Source: Bacteroidaceae bacterium
GTDB taxonomy: Bacteria; Bacteroidota; Bacteroidia; Bacteroidales; Bacteroidaceae
Assembly (NCBI GenBank): GCA_024693505.1
Contig: JAILKU010000024.1
Span: forward strand, 1-43,507
Direction of reading: 5' to 3'
DNA: 43,507 nt
Shown here: positions 25,053 to 33,122 of the stretch, in pieces
How positions within the stretch are numbered: the stretch's first letter is position 1
How the letters are laid out: every line of letters starts with the position of its first letter
Program-made: the position numbers and the translations under genes
The notes under the pieces: model-generated
What the model was told of the DNA's origin: nothing
Databases searched by the model: none
The model's input: the letters and a program-made list of their open reading frames with translations, nothing else

Positions 25053-25073
25053 TATAAGATTGAAGCATGTGCT

Positions 25074-26675
25074 CTATTTCCTTTTTGCGGCCTTCTTGGC
25101 GGCTGCGGCTGCTTTCTGAGCGGCTTTCTCCAGGGCCTTGTCGTATTTCTCCCAGAGCTTCTTCTTAACGACTAACGCCTTTTGGGCTTCTGTACTGGCT
25201 TTAGCGGCGGCCTCTGCAGCAGCTTCCTCCTCGGGAGCTGCATAAGCGAACTGAAATCCCTTCTGATCGTTCCAATGTCCGCGTGTAAAGTCGGGAAATT
25301 CGACTGCGCAGCAATTGTGGTCCATGGATATAGCACCAAGCTCGGCCAGCGAGCACCATTCGGCCAGGTCATAGACGTCCATATCGAGTGGCAGTCCGTT
25401 CTGCAGACAATATACGAGACGGGCATCCATGATGAAGTCCATACCGCCGTGTCCGCCAACTTCCTTAGCCATCTGTCCGTACTTCTGGAGGATTGGGTGC
25501 TGGTATTTCTTCTCCAGTTCCTTCTGCTGTTCGGGGCTCATGAAGTCGTGCGTGTCGAGCTTATCAACCTGCGGCATTCCCGTAGCCTTGACAGCCTTGC
25601 CCTCGAGGGCGTATTTGGGCTCCGGGTACTTGGTGGCGTAGCCCTGCGTGCCAAAGAGCTTATATAAACGATTATAGGGGGAGTAAGTCATCACATCGTG
25701 CTGTATCTCGACGACGTGTCCCTCCTTCGTGCGCATAAGCGTCGTCGTATGGTCGCCGTTACGGAAGTCTGGCGCGTCCTTTCCTGTGCGGTCCTTGACG
25801 AGTTGGCGACCTACGGCGCTCTTAGTGTCCATCGCCACAAGCGTTGTGAATCGGTCACCGCGATGAATATTCATTGCCATAGCAACAGGGCCCAACCCGT
25901 GAGTGGCATAGACGTCTCCGCGGTTTTCACGGTTATACTTCAGTCTCCATCCGAGCTTTTCGGCATCGGAACCGTCGGGATTCTTCCAATAAGCGTCCCA
26001 GAAGGGCTGCAGATTGTGTATATATGCCCCTTCTCCGCGTATTACCTCGCCGAAGACGCCCTGCTGAGCCATGTTAAGGGCAGTCATCTCGTACCAGTCA
26101 TAGCAACAGTTCTCAAGAATCATGCAATGCTTGCGCGTCTTCTCAGATAAGTTGATGAGCTCCCAGCACTGGTCGAGATTCATACAACTCGGCACTTCGA
26201 CAGCGGTATGCTTGCCGTTCTCCAAAGCACATTTCGCCACGGGGAAGTGGTGCATCCAGTCGGTAGCGATATAAACGAGGTCGATGTCGGCCCGCTGGCA
26301 GAGTTCCTCGTATCCCTTCTCGCCACTGTAAATGTCTGCCGGTGCAAGTCCGGCGTTCCTGAGGTATTTCTGGCATGCCTGCGCACGACCTTCCTCATAA
26401 TCGCACAAAGCAACAATCTGTACACCTGGAATGTGGGTAAATCTCTCCACTGCACCAGGTCCTCTCATGCCAAGTCCGACGAATCCCACGCGGACAGTCG
26501 AAAGTTTCGGGGCTGTCATGCCCAAAGCATGCTCCTGCCCGGCCGGACGTTCGGGAATGTCGGTAACTATCGTTCCTTCTTCCCAATGCCACTTGGTTAC
26601 AGAACTCAGACTCTGAGCAGATGCAGCCAGAGTCATTGCCGTAAAGGCTACGGTTATAAATCTTTTCATTTGCAT
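25074..26675 (-). CDS. GH109-like NAD-dependent glycosidase / Gfo-Idh-MocA protein, exported
   Basis: The 533-residue protein starts with a signal peptide (MKRFITVAFTAMTLAASAQS). The Rossmann part has VGFVGLGMRGPGAVERF and ALCDYE; later landmarks are HTAVEVPSCMNLDQCW, GGHGGMDFIMD with the family His, and YDLAEWCSLAELGAISMDHN. These are hallmarks of GH109, which cleaves alpha-N-acetylgalactosaminides (and some other sugars) through NAD-dependent oxidation and elimination rather than simple hydrolysis. Unusual is a C-terminal tail of about 55 residues made almost only of Ala, Lys and Glu. The start at 26675 (MQMKRF) or 26669 (MKRF) gives the signal peptide; further upstream codons cross the promoter. 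The substrate is not certain. It is chemically akin to the 3-keto cluster at 19.5-22.9 kb. Confidence 0.88.
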   Translation of the reverse strand: MQMKRFITVAFTAMTLAASAQSLSSVTKWHWEEGTIVTDIPERPAGQEHALGMTAPKLSTVRVGFVGLGMRGPGAVERFTHIPGVQIVALCDYEEGRAQACQKYLRNAGLAPADIYSGEKGYEELCQRADIDLVYIATDWMHHFPVAKCALENGKHTAVEVPSCMNLDQCWELINLSEKTRKHCMILENCCYDWYEMTALNMAQQGVFGEVIRGEGAYIHNLQPFWDAYWKNPDGSDAEKLGWRLKYNRENRGDVYATHGLGPVAMAMNIHRGDRFTTLVAMDTKSAVGRQLVKDRTGKDAPDFRNGDHTTTLMRTKEGHVVEIQHDVMTYSPYNRLYKLFGTQGYATKYPEPKYALEGKAVKATGMPQVDKLDTHDFMSPEQQKELEKKYQHPILQKYGQMAKEVGGHGGMDFIMDARLVYCLQNGLPLDMDVYDLAEWCSLAELGAISMDHNCCAVEFPDFTRGHWNDQKGFQFAYAAPEEEAAAEAAAKASTEAQKALVVKKKLWEKYDKALEKAAQKAAAAAKKAAKRK

Positions 26676-26708
26676 ATTATAATTGATTAATTCTATATAA
26701 GTATGCTG

Positions 26709-26738
26709 CAAAGTTAAGATAAATAAATCAGAAACAAA
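26709..26738 (-). promoter_or_regulatory. Promoter of the GH109-like gene
   Basis: On the minus strand TTTG (26738 to 26735), 18-base spacer, TAACTTTG (26716 to 26709), 33 bases before the start. Confidence 0.6.
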
Positions 26739-26813
26739 GCCTTTGGAATGTGAATAATCCTTAAAATGTGCATTACAATCGCCAAAAGTGGCAGATTTCT
26801 GTAAATAATAATG

Positions 26814-26821
26814 TAATTTTG
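26814..26821 (+). promoter_or_regulatory. Probable -7 element of the rlmN operon
   Basis: TAATTTTG, 40 bases before the GTG start of rlmN; the -33 region is poor. Confidence 0.5.
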
Positions 26822-26861
26822 CAGTGAATTTAGAGGACAGAACCTCAAAAACGACAAAAAG

Positions 26862-27947
26862 GTGACGAACAAAGACAAGCATCAGGAACAACAGTCAACA
26901 GAAAAACTGTCAGAAGCGGAAAAGACGCCGCTGCTGGGCATGACGATGGCCGAATTGGAGGCTACCGTGAAAAGTCTGAGCATGCCCCGCTATGCAGCAC
27001 GCCAGCTTGCAGAGTGGATCTACGTTCATCACGTCAGGGACTTCAGCCAAATGAGCAATCTCTCCCTTCGCCATCGTGCAGCGCTAAAGGAACGCCACAC
27101 CATAGGCACCCAGCTCCCCATACTCGCCCAACATAGCCAGGACGGCACGGTGAAATACCTCTTCCCCACCCTTAGTGGCCAAAGCGTAGAGGCAGTCTTT
27201 ATCCCGGACGATGAGCGAGCCACACTATGCGTCAGCTGCCAGGTGGGATGTCGCATGGGTTGCCGTTTTTGCATGACTGGGCGCCAAGGATTCCAGGGTA
27301 ATCTCACAGTAACAGACATCATAAACCAGATAGAATCGTTGCCCGAGCGCGATCAACTGACCAACATCGTCTTCATGGGGCAGGGAGAGCCAATGGACAA
27401 CGTAGACACCGTACTGAAAGCGACTAATCTCCTTACTGCCGACTATGCCTACGGCTGGAGCCCGAGGCGAATTACCGTCTCCAGCGTTGGACTTCGCCAA
27501 CCCCTCGAAAGATTCATCAGAGAGAGTCAGTGCCACCTGGCAATAAGCTTGCACAATCCCTTCCCCGAGCAACGTCTCCAAATGATGCCAGTCGAAAACA
27601 AATGTTCTGTCAAAGAGATCATGGCAATGCTCAACACCTACGACTGGAGCCATCAGCGCAGGCTCAGCTTTGAGTACATCGTCTTCGAAGGACTGAACGA
27701 TACGCCTGCTCATGCCCGCGAACTCGTAAGAATGCTTGGACAAACCGCCTGCCGCGTCAACCTCATCCCCTTTCATCAGATTCCCGACACGCCCTATCGC
27801 GGCGCCTCTCACGACAAGATGGTAGCCTTTCGCGACTATCTAAGCCATCACGGGCTTACTGCGACGATCCGTGCCAGTCGAGGGGAAGACATTATGGCTG
27901 CCTGCGGACTCCTTAACACGAAGAAAGGAGGAAATGCCATCACATAG
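26862..27947 (+). CDS. rlmN: 23S rRNA (adenine2503-C2)/tRNA adenine-37 methyltransferase RlmN
   Basis: The 361-residue radical-SAM enzyme methylates C2 of A2503 in 23S rRNA and A37 of some tRNAs. Visible are the CxxxCxxC cluster motif (GCRMGCRFCMTGRQGFQGN), GQGEPMDNVD, the SAM-binding SVGL region, and the C-terminal catalytic Cys in EDIMAACGLL. Length is normal. The start is GTG at 26862: the family begins just before LLGMT, and the only later ATG (26940) would remove this conserved start. The N-terminal 25 residues are polar and probably disordered. It heads a plus-strand series with DUF4837 and the PdxA-like gene, an order known from other Bacteroidales. Confidence 0.93.
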   Translation: MTNKDKHQEQQSTEKLSEAEKTPLLGMTMAELEATVKSLSMPRYAARQLAEWIYVHHVRDFSQMSNLSLRHRAALKERHTIGTQLPILAQHSQDGTVKYLFPTLSGQSVEAVFIPDDERATLCVSCQVGCRMGCRFCMTGRQGFQGNLTVTDIINQIESLPERDQLTNIVFMGQGEPMDNVDTVLKATNLLTADYAYGWSPRRITVSSVGLRQPLERFIRESQCHLAISLHNPFPEQRLQMMPVENKCSVKEIMAMLNTYDWSHQRRLSFEYIVFEGLNDTPAHARELVRMLGQTACRVNLIPFHQIPDTPYRGASHDKMVAFRDYLSHHGLTATIRASRGEDIMAACGLLNTKKGGNAIT

Positions 27948-27980
27948 GCATATATATATAATAATGTATTATATACAACA

Positions 27981-27986
27981 AGGAGG
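27981..27986 (+). promoter_or_regulatory. Shine-Dalgarno site of the DUF4837 gene
   Basis: AGGAGG, 9 bases before the ATG at 27996, is a near-perfect SD match. Such sites are rare in this phylum and I saw none as good elsewhere in the window. Confidence 0.6.
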
Positions 27987-27995
27987 AACATATTC

Positions 27996-29084
27996 ATGGA
28001 AAAAAGAAAAAAACTCGGCAAATCATTCGCCACTCTGACGGCAATCTTGGTTAGTATCATGCTACAAAGTTGCCACAGGGAACTAATCTTCCCTACCGCC
28101 AGCGGACGACCGTATGAAGTACTCGTCGTAATGGACAACAAACTGTGGGAGGCCCCTGCCGGGCGCGCGCTCTTCGACATATTGGACACAGACGTGCCAG
28201 GATTGCCACAGAGCGAGCGGTCTTTCCGCATATCTCACACTGAGCCCAAACATTTTAGTCAGGCGATGCAGATATTCCGCAATATCATCCAGGTAAATAT
28301 AGACCCCACCAAATTCTCTCAGACTCGAATGCGATTCATGCGCAATAAATTCGCCATGGAACAGATTTATCTGACAATAAACTCGCCCTCCGAAGAATCA
28401 CTGCGGGAGTTCTGTATCAAGAACCGCCAGGAAGTGGTCGATTTCCTCACTCGTACGGAAATGAACCGGCTAATTCGCCGACTTGAGAAGAAATATTCCA
28501 AGGTGACAATGGATCTTGCTTGGAGTGTATTCAACTGTAAACTCTATGCGCCCGATGAACTGAAGAGCTACAAGAAAGGAGACAATTTCTTCTGGACGAG
28601 CAACAATACAGCAAGCGGTATGGAGAACATTTGTATGTATAGTTACGAATACGAAGGCCCAGAAACCTTCAATAAAGAATATATTCTCCACAAGCGCGAT
28701 TCAGTCATGGAGATAAATCTGCCAGGCGAGAAGGAAGGAATGTACATGCAAACCGATACACTGTGCACCGTCATCAAACCTATCGCAGTTCACGGAAGAT
28801 ACGCTATGGAAACCCGTGGACTTTGGTTCATGCGTAATGATGGAATGGGAGGTCCTTTCGTAAGTCACAGCCGCGTGGATGCTGAAACGAATCGCGTCGT
28901 GGTAGTAGAAGGCTTTGTTTATGCGCCAGAAAAGATGAAACGCGGACTAATGCGCAGACTGGAAGGTTCGCTTTACACGATGCAACTACCAGAAGAGCAA
29001 TATCTCATGGAGTTGGAAACGGGTGTAGACGAAGAGGTAAATGAAAACGAAGGAAAAGATAATCAACAAAACAAATCAAAATAA
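27996..29084 (+). CDS. DUF4837 family lipoprotein
   Basis: The 362-residue protein has a lipoprotein signal (TAILVSIMLQSCHREL) and a mature region starting PTASGRPYEVLVVMD, then LWEAPAGRALFDILD, DVPGLPQSERSFRI and ETRGLWFMRNDGMGGPFVSHSRVD. This is the DUF4837 family of Bacteroidota, known from genome surveys but not functionally assigned. The C-terminus (ETGVDEEVNENEGKDNQQ) is acidic and disordered. In other Bacteroidales it also lies between rlmN and pdxA. It starts 48 bases after rlmN and ends 9 bases before the PdxA-like gene, so it belongs to the same operon. Confidence 0.85.
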   Translation: MEKRKKLGKSFATLTAILVSIMLQSCHRELIFPTASGRPYEVLVVMDNKLWEAPAGRALFDILDTDVPGLPQSERSFRISHTEPKHFSQAMQIFRNIIQVNIDPTKFSQTRMRFMRNKFAMEQIYLTINSPSEESLREFCIKNRQEVVDFLTRTEMNRLIRRLEKKYSKVTMDLAWSVFNCKLYAPDELKSYKKGDNFFWTSNNTASGMENICMYSYEYEGPETFNKEYILHKRDSVMEINLPGEKEGMYMQTDTLCTVIKPIAVHGRYAMETRGLWFMRNDGMGGPFVSHSRVDAETNRVVVVEGFVYAPEKMKRGLMRRLEGSLYTMQLPEEQYLMELETGVDEEVNENEGKDNQQNKSK

Positions 29085-29093
29085 CAAATCTGT

Positions 29094-30104
29094 ATGGAAC
29101 AATTAAAAATAGGAATCACACACGGCTACACAAACGGAGTGAGCTATGAAGTGATTCTCAAGGCATTTGAAAACCCGACGATGTTGGAATTGTGCACACC
29201 AGTCGTTTATGGAAGTCCCAAACTTGCAACATATCACCGCAAGGCGATGGAACTGAGTACAAATTTCAGCACAATCCAAAATGCCGGTGAGGCGATAAAG
29301 GAGAAGCTCAACATCATCGAATGCTTTAAAGAAGAAGTAAAAGTCGACTTAGGTCAGCAGACAGAAGAAGCAGACAAAGCCCTGGTTTGCAGCCGAGAAG
29401 CCGGGTTGCGTGACGCGGAAAAGGGCTTGATAAATGCACTTGTAGGTGCACCTGGAGACAAGATGGAACAATCCTCCGAACTCACCGTGCTTATTAACGA
29501 GTTTATGAAAGTGGCTGTCTTGACAGATCAGATTCCCCTTAATCAAGTTGCTCCTTTTGTCACAGAAGAGAATGTAATGAAGAAGTTGCGCATGTTCGAC
29601 CGATGCCTCAAACGCGACTTCAGCCTGACCCGCCCTCGAATAGCAATTCTTGCACTGAACCCAGAACCGGGCAATGAAGAAAAGGAAATACTGGAACCAC
29701 TCATACAAAAGATTGCAGATGAACAAATCTGTGCAATCGGGCCCTTTACCGCAGAACAGTTCTTTGCATCCAGGGCCTATACATATTACGATGGAATCCT
29801 GGCCATGTACTATGACCAATGTGCCGCGCCTCTACACCTGAGCGGCTCAGAATACTGCATAGCGCTACAAACAGGAGAAAATACAATCAAGACAGTACCA
29901 CTCCAGGACGCAAGTTTGGACATTGCCGGGCGTGGAGAGGCTCCTATCTCATCTTTCTGCAACGCTATTTACACAGCCCTTGACGTCCACAGGAACAGGC
30001 TTCGATATGAAGAGGCACATAAAAATCCACTGCCCAAACTATTTCATGATAAGCGAGAGGACAGCAGGAGAGACGAGAACAAGCGTCCTCCAAAACCAGA
30101 ATGA
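29094..30104 (+). CDS. Degenerate PdxA-like protein (4-hydroxythreonine-4-phosphate dehydrogenase homologue)
   Basis: The 336-residue protein aligns by eye along its whole length with PdxA of Bacteroidales: KIGITHGYTNGVSYEVILKA, PTMLELCTPVVYGSPK, TRPRIAILALNPEPGN, YDGILAMYYDQCAAP, ASLDIAGRGEAPISSFCNAIYTALDV. PdxA makes the precursor of pyridoxal phosphate and needs three His as metal ligands. Here those positions look lost: the GHTE segment is replaced by EQSSELTVLINEF, NPHAG reads NPEPG, and HGTAxDIAG reads DASLDIAG. The YHDQG motif is YYDQC. The reading frame is intact, so this is a changed or inactive protein rather than an obvious pseudogene. It still has the usual operon position after DUF4837. 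Confidence 0.8.
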   Translation: MEQLKIGITHGYTNGVSYEVILKAFENPTMLELCTPVVYGSPKLATYHRKAMELSTNFSTIQNAGEAIKEKLNIIECFKEEVKVDLGQQTEEADKALVCSREAGLRDAEKGLINALVGAPGDKMEQSSELTVLINEFMKVAVLTDQIPLNQVAPFVTEENVMKKLRMFDRCLKRDFSLTRPRIAILALNPEPGNEEKEILEPLIQKIADEQICAIGPFTAEQFFASRAYTYYDGILAMYYDQCAAPLHLSGSEYCIALQTGENTIKTVPLQDASLDIAGRGEAPISSFCNAIYTALDVHRNRLRYEEAHKNPLPKLFHDKREDSRRDENKRPPKPE

Positions 30105-30160
30105 CCTAATTTAAGATAAAAAAGCATAGGCAAAGCATACGATAATCCGGAAAAAAGACT

Positions 30161-30168
30161 TAACTTTG
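30161..30168 (+). promoter_or_regulatory. -7 element placed almost on the sigma-54 activator start
   Basis: TAACTTTG ends only 9 bases before the ATG at 30178. If used, it would give a mRNA with a leader of only a few bases. The -33 region is weak. Confidence 0.45.
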
Positions 30169-30177
30169 CAACGCAAA

Positions 30178-31440
30178 ATGAAAAATAGTGTGGATATACA
30201 GCAACTTAAACTCCGCTATGGAATAGTCGGACGTGACGAAGCGCTTGACGAAGCAATTAGGACTGCCATCCTAGTTGCTCGTACCGACTTGTCTGTACTC
30301 ATACAGGGCGAAAGCGGTGTCGGTAAGGAAATCATTCCGCGCATTATCCATGATAATAGCCTGCGAAAAAACAAACGATACATCGCCATCAATTGCGGTA
30401 GTATTCCCGAAGGAACCATCGACAGTGAACTATTCGGTCATGAGAAAGGAGCTTTCACCAGTGCTATCGGAGAACACGAAGGTTATTTCGGTGCAGCAGA
30501 CGGAGGAACCCTTTTTCTAGATGAAGTAGGCGAACTTCCACTTAGCACGCAAGCTCGACTCCTACGAGTATTGGAAACGGGAGAATACATTCGCGTAGGC
30601 AGCAATGAACCACGCCATACGAATGCTCGCATTGTGGCAGCAACGAATGTTGATATACCTAACGCGATACGAGAGGGGCATTTCCGTGAAGACCTCTATT
30701 ATCGCCTGTGTACCATCAACATAAAAATGCCACCATTGCGCGAACGAAAAGGCGACGCAGTGCTACTCTTCAAGAAATTTGCACTAGATACAGCTGCAAA
30801 GTTTAACATTCCTGAACCCGTCCGTCTGACACCTGAAGCAGAAGAAGTAGTTTCAAGCTACAAATGGCCAGGCAATATACGCCAATTGCGTAATATTACA
30901 GAACAACTGAGCATTTTATCGCAAGAGAGACAGATTACGCCTCAAACTCTGGCGAAATACAATATTGTGCCAAACTCCGACATGGAAACAGGATTGGCTA
31001 AGCTAAATACCAGAAGTTCAAATTCTGAACAACATGATTATGAAAACGAAATAAAATGGTTGGCACATGCCGTAATTGAACTGCGAAACGAGGTAAATGA
31101 ATTGAAGAAGATTGCAGGTACTGATGTCTCAGCAAACATCAACGTGCCCTCTGTTCCGACTCAGATAAAGAATGCCACACCACAATCTCATGCTACATTA
31201 CCAGTTTCCGCAAGAACCATTACGACAATGGACTCCTCAAGAAACAGGGTTGACGAGGAAATACCGACCGCTGAAGAAATAATTGAGGCCGAAAGCTTGA
31301 ATCTGTTCGACATGGAGAAGAAAAACATTATAAAGGCACTCCAGCGAAACCACTATCGCAGAAAAGCTGCTGCAGAAGAACTTGGCATTAGCGAGCGTAC
31401 ACTCTATCGGAAAATTAAAGACTATGGTATTGAAGAATAG
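30178..31440 (+). CDS. Sigma-54-dependent transcriptional activator without receiver domain
   Basis: The 420-residue protein begins directly with the AAA+ domain: Walker A GESGVGKE, then FGHEKGAFTSA, Walker B GGTLFLDEVGELP, RLLRVLETGEYIRVG, and arginine-rich FREDLYYRL. The loop that touches sigma-54 is GAFTSA, not the canonical GAFTGA. A flexible linker with a coiled-coil stretch (IKWLAHAVIELRNEVNELKKI) follows, then a C-terminal Fis-type helix-turn-helix (NHYRRKAAAEELGISERTLYRKI). Such proteins remodel sigma-54 RNA polymerase; targets are unknown. The family member in this position (before lptE and secG) is conserved in Bacteroidales. I reject the TTG at 30166 as start because it lies inside the -7 element. 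Confidence 0.9.
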   Translation: MKNSVDIQQLKLRYGIVGRDEALDEAIRTAILVARTDLSVLIQGESGVGKEIIPRIIHDNSLRKNKRYIAINCGSIPEGTIDSELFGHEKGAFTSAIGEHEGYFGAADGGTLFLDEVGELPLSTQARLLRVLETGEYIRVGSNEPRHTNARIVAATNVDIPNAIREGHFREDLYYRLCTINIKMPPLRERKGDAVLLFKKFALDTAAKFNIPEPVRLTPEAEEVVSSYKWPGNIRQLRNITEQLSILSQERQITPQTLAKYNIVPNSDMETGLAKLNTRSSNSEQHDYENEIKWLAHAVIELRNEVNELKKIAGTDVSANINVPSVPTQIKNATPQSHATLPVSARTITTMDSSRNRVDEEIPTAEEIIEAESLNLFDMEKKNIIKALQRNHYRRKAAAEELGISERTLYRKIKDYGIEE

Positions 31441-31954
31441 GAAAACATATCAGGTTGTTTTTATGCTGTCACTCTGCTTAGTGACTTTATCAGCATGTTA
31501 TTTCCCAAGCTATAAGTTTAATGGTGCCAGTATAGATTACGAGAAGACGAAGACAATTCAGATTGATAATTTCCCTATCCGTAGTGCCTACGTCTGGACC
31601 CCAATGCAGAGTATCTTCCAAAACAAGTTGACCGATATATTTGCCAGTCAGACGAAATTACGCCAAGTTAAGAAAAATGGTGACTTACAGCTTGCAGGAG
31701 AAATAACTGGCTTTGATCAATTCAATAAAGGTGTTTCCAGCAATGGATACAGTAACCAGGTTCAGCTAAAAATGACTGTTAATGTGAGATTTGTGAATAA
31801 CAAGAAGCACGATGAGGATTTTGAGCGACAGTTCACCGCTACCTCCGAGTACGATGCCAGCCAGCAACTTACTGCCGTTCAGGAAGAATTGGTGACCCAA
31901 ATGGTAAAAGATATCACTGACCAAATTTTCAATGCAACTGTGGCAAACTGGTAA
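31424..31954 (+). CDS. lptE: LptE-family lipoprotein (LPS assembly)
   Basis: The 176-residue lipoprotein (VVFMLSLCLVTLSACYF) has the Bacteroidota LptE pattern: YKFNGASIDYEKTKTIQIDNF, the helical QSIFQNKLTDIFASQTKL, the beta strand LQLAGEITGFD, and a C-terminal helix (QQLTAVQEELVTQMVKDITDQIFN). LptE plugs the LptD barrel that inserts LPS in the outer membrane. The ATG at 31424 overlaps the end of the sigma-54 activator by 17 bases; it is the first good start before the signal sequence. Translational coupling is likely. Confidence 0.87.
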   Translation: MVLKNRKTYQVVFMLSLCLVTLSACYFPSYKFNGASIDYEKTKTIQIDNFPIRSAYVWTPMQSIFQNKLTDIFASQTKLRQVKKNGDLQLAGEITGFDQFNKGVSSNGYSNQVQLKMTVNVRFVNNKKHDEDFERQFTATSEYDASQQLTAVQEELVTQMVKDITDQIFNATVANW

Positions 31955-31994
31955 TACGATCCTATTTAGGAATAATGAAAAAACTATAGCACAA

Positions 31995-32726
31995 ATGCAG
32001 CGACATCTGACAGACTATATTCGCAGACCGGAAACGATGGATAATCAATCAATTTCCTACTTACAGGAACTTGTTCATAAATATCCATTCTTTCATACTG
32101 CACGAATTCTTTTGCTTCAGGCTTTATATAAACAACATTCTCCTGCGTTTGACAAAGAATTACGAAAGTCTGCATCACTCATTCCGAATCGAACGTCACT
32201 TTTCAATCAGATAGAGCGAAAAAACTATCTGGCCGACGAGGAACGCCGGAAACACGATTCAGATGATGAGGAGCAAAAGAAAGATAAGACCGAAGAACTT
32301 ATTGAAACGTTCCTAAACAACTCGCCACAAACACCTTCTCCCTCGAAGCGAATAGCTATCGATGCCACTCAGGATTATATGAGCTATCTTATGCAGAACA
32401 ATCCAGACGAGGAAGAACTTGTAGCAGAAGAGACTGAAGGGCTTGAAGTAATTGATGACTTCTTAAAGAAAAAAAATACACGTTTTGTCATTAAAGATGA
32501 TAAAGACACGAATTCAGATGAATTACCACCCGAAGAAGAGCAAAAAACGACTAATAATGAGATTTTGACTGAAACTTTGGCCCAAATTTACATAAAACAA
32601 GGTAAATTTGAGAAAGCTATTGAAATTATTGAGCGTTTATCCTTGATATATCCAAAAAAAAGTCGTTACTTTGCAGACCAAATTCGATTTTTAGAGAAAA
32701 TAATTATCAATAACAGGAATAAATAA
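31995..32726 (+). CDS. TPR-like protein of the lptE-secG cluster
   Basis: The 243-residue cytoplasmic protein has an N-terminal helical part (LQELVHKYPFFHTARILLLQALYK), a long charged acidic middle (EERRKHDSDDEEQKKDKTEE and more) and a C-terminal TPR-like pair (EILTETLAQIYIKQGKFEKA, IEIIERLSLIYPKKSRYFAD). I know it as a conserved hypothetical protein in this location of Bacteroidales genomes but not by function. The ATG at 31995 is preferred to the one at 31932, which overlaps lptE. It has 20 bases to secG. Confidence 0.78.
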   Translation: MQRHLTDYIRRPETMDNQSISYLQELVHKYPFFHTARILLLQALYKQHSPAFDKELRKSASLIPNRTSLFNQIERKNYLADEERRKHDSDDEEQKKDKTEELIETFLNNSPQTPSPSKRIAIDATQDYMSYLMQNNPDEEELVAEETEGLEVIDDFLKKKNTRFVIKDDKDTNSDELPPEEEQKTTNNEILTETLAQIYIKQGKFEKAIEIIERLSLIYPKKSRYFADQIRFLEKIIINNRNK

Positions 32727-32746
32727 CAATTAAAAATTATAAAAAA

Positions 32747-33121
32747 ATGTACACATCAATTGTAATTCTTGTGGTTCTGGCCTCCATCCTTATGTGCCTT
32801 ATTGTACTTGTTCAAGAGTCTAAAGGCGGAGGCTTAGCTGCCGATTATTCAAACAACAATCAAATCTTAGGTGCGCCTAAAACCACCAATTTTGTTGAAA
32901 AAGCCACATGGACACTGGCTGCAGCTATGATTGTGCTCAGTGTGATTAGTGTAGCATTCCTTCCTGGCCGTTCTGCCAATGATTCTGTAATCATGCAGCA
33001 GGCAACAGAGCAGAAAGCTACGAATCCCAACAACTTGCCTGGCATGACTCAGCCCTCTGCTACTGAGACACCTGCTGCTGAAACACCAGCTGAAACTCCT
33101 GCTGAGGCACCTGCACAATAA
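32747..33121 (+). CDS. secG: Preprotein translocase subunit SecG
   Basis: This 124-residue protein has two membrane helices (residues about 3-20 and 55-72) and the SecG signature between them: CLIVLVQESKGGGLAADYS. It assists SecYEG export. The C-terminus is an unusual Pro/Ala/Glu/Thr-rich tail (repeats of ETPAE type) common in Bacteroidota SecG. It ends one base before the next start, so the two are probably coupled. Confidence 0.93.
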   Translation: MYTSIVILVVLASILMCLIVLVQESKGGGLAADYSNNNQILGAPKTTNFVEKATWTLAAAMIVLSVISVAFLPGRSANDSVIMQQATEQKATNPNNLPGMTQPSATETPAAETPAETPAEAPAQ

Positions 33122-33122
33122 C

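Noticed and set aside
30166..30177. TTG start for the sigma-54 activator
   Set aside because: This codon is part of the TAACTTTG promoter element; the ATG at 30178 is the plausible start.
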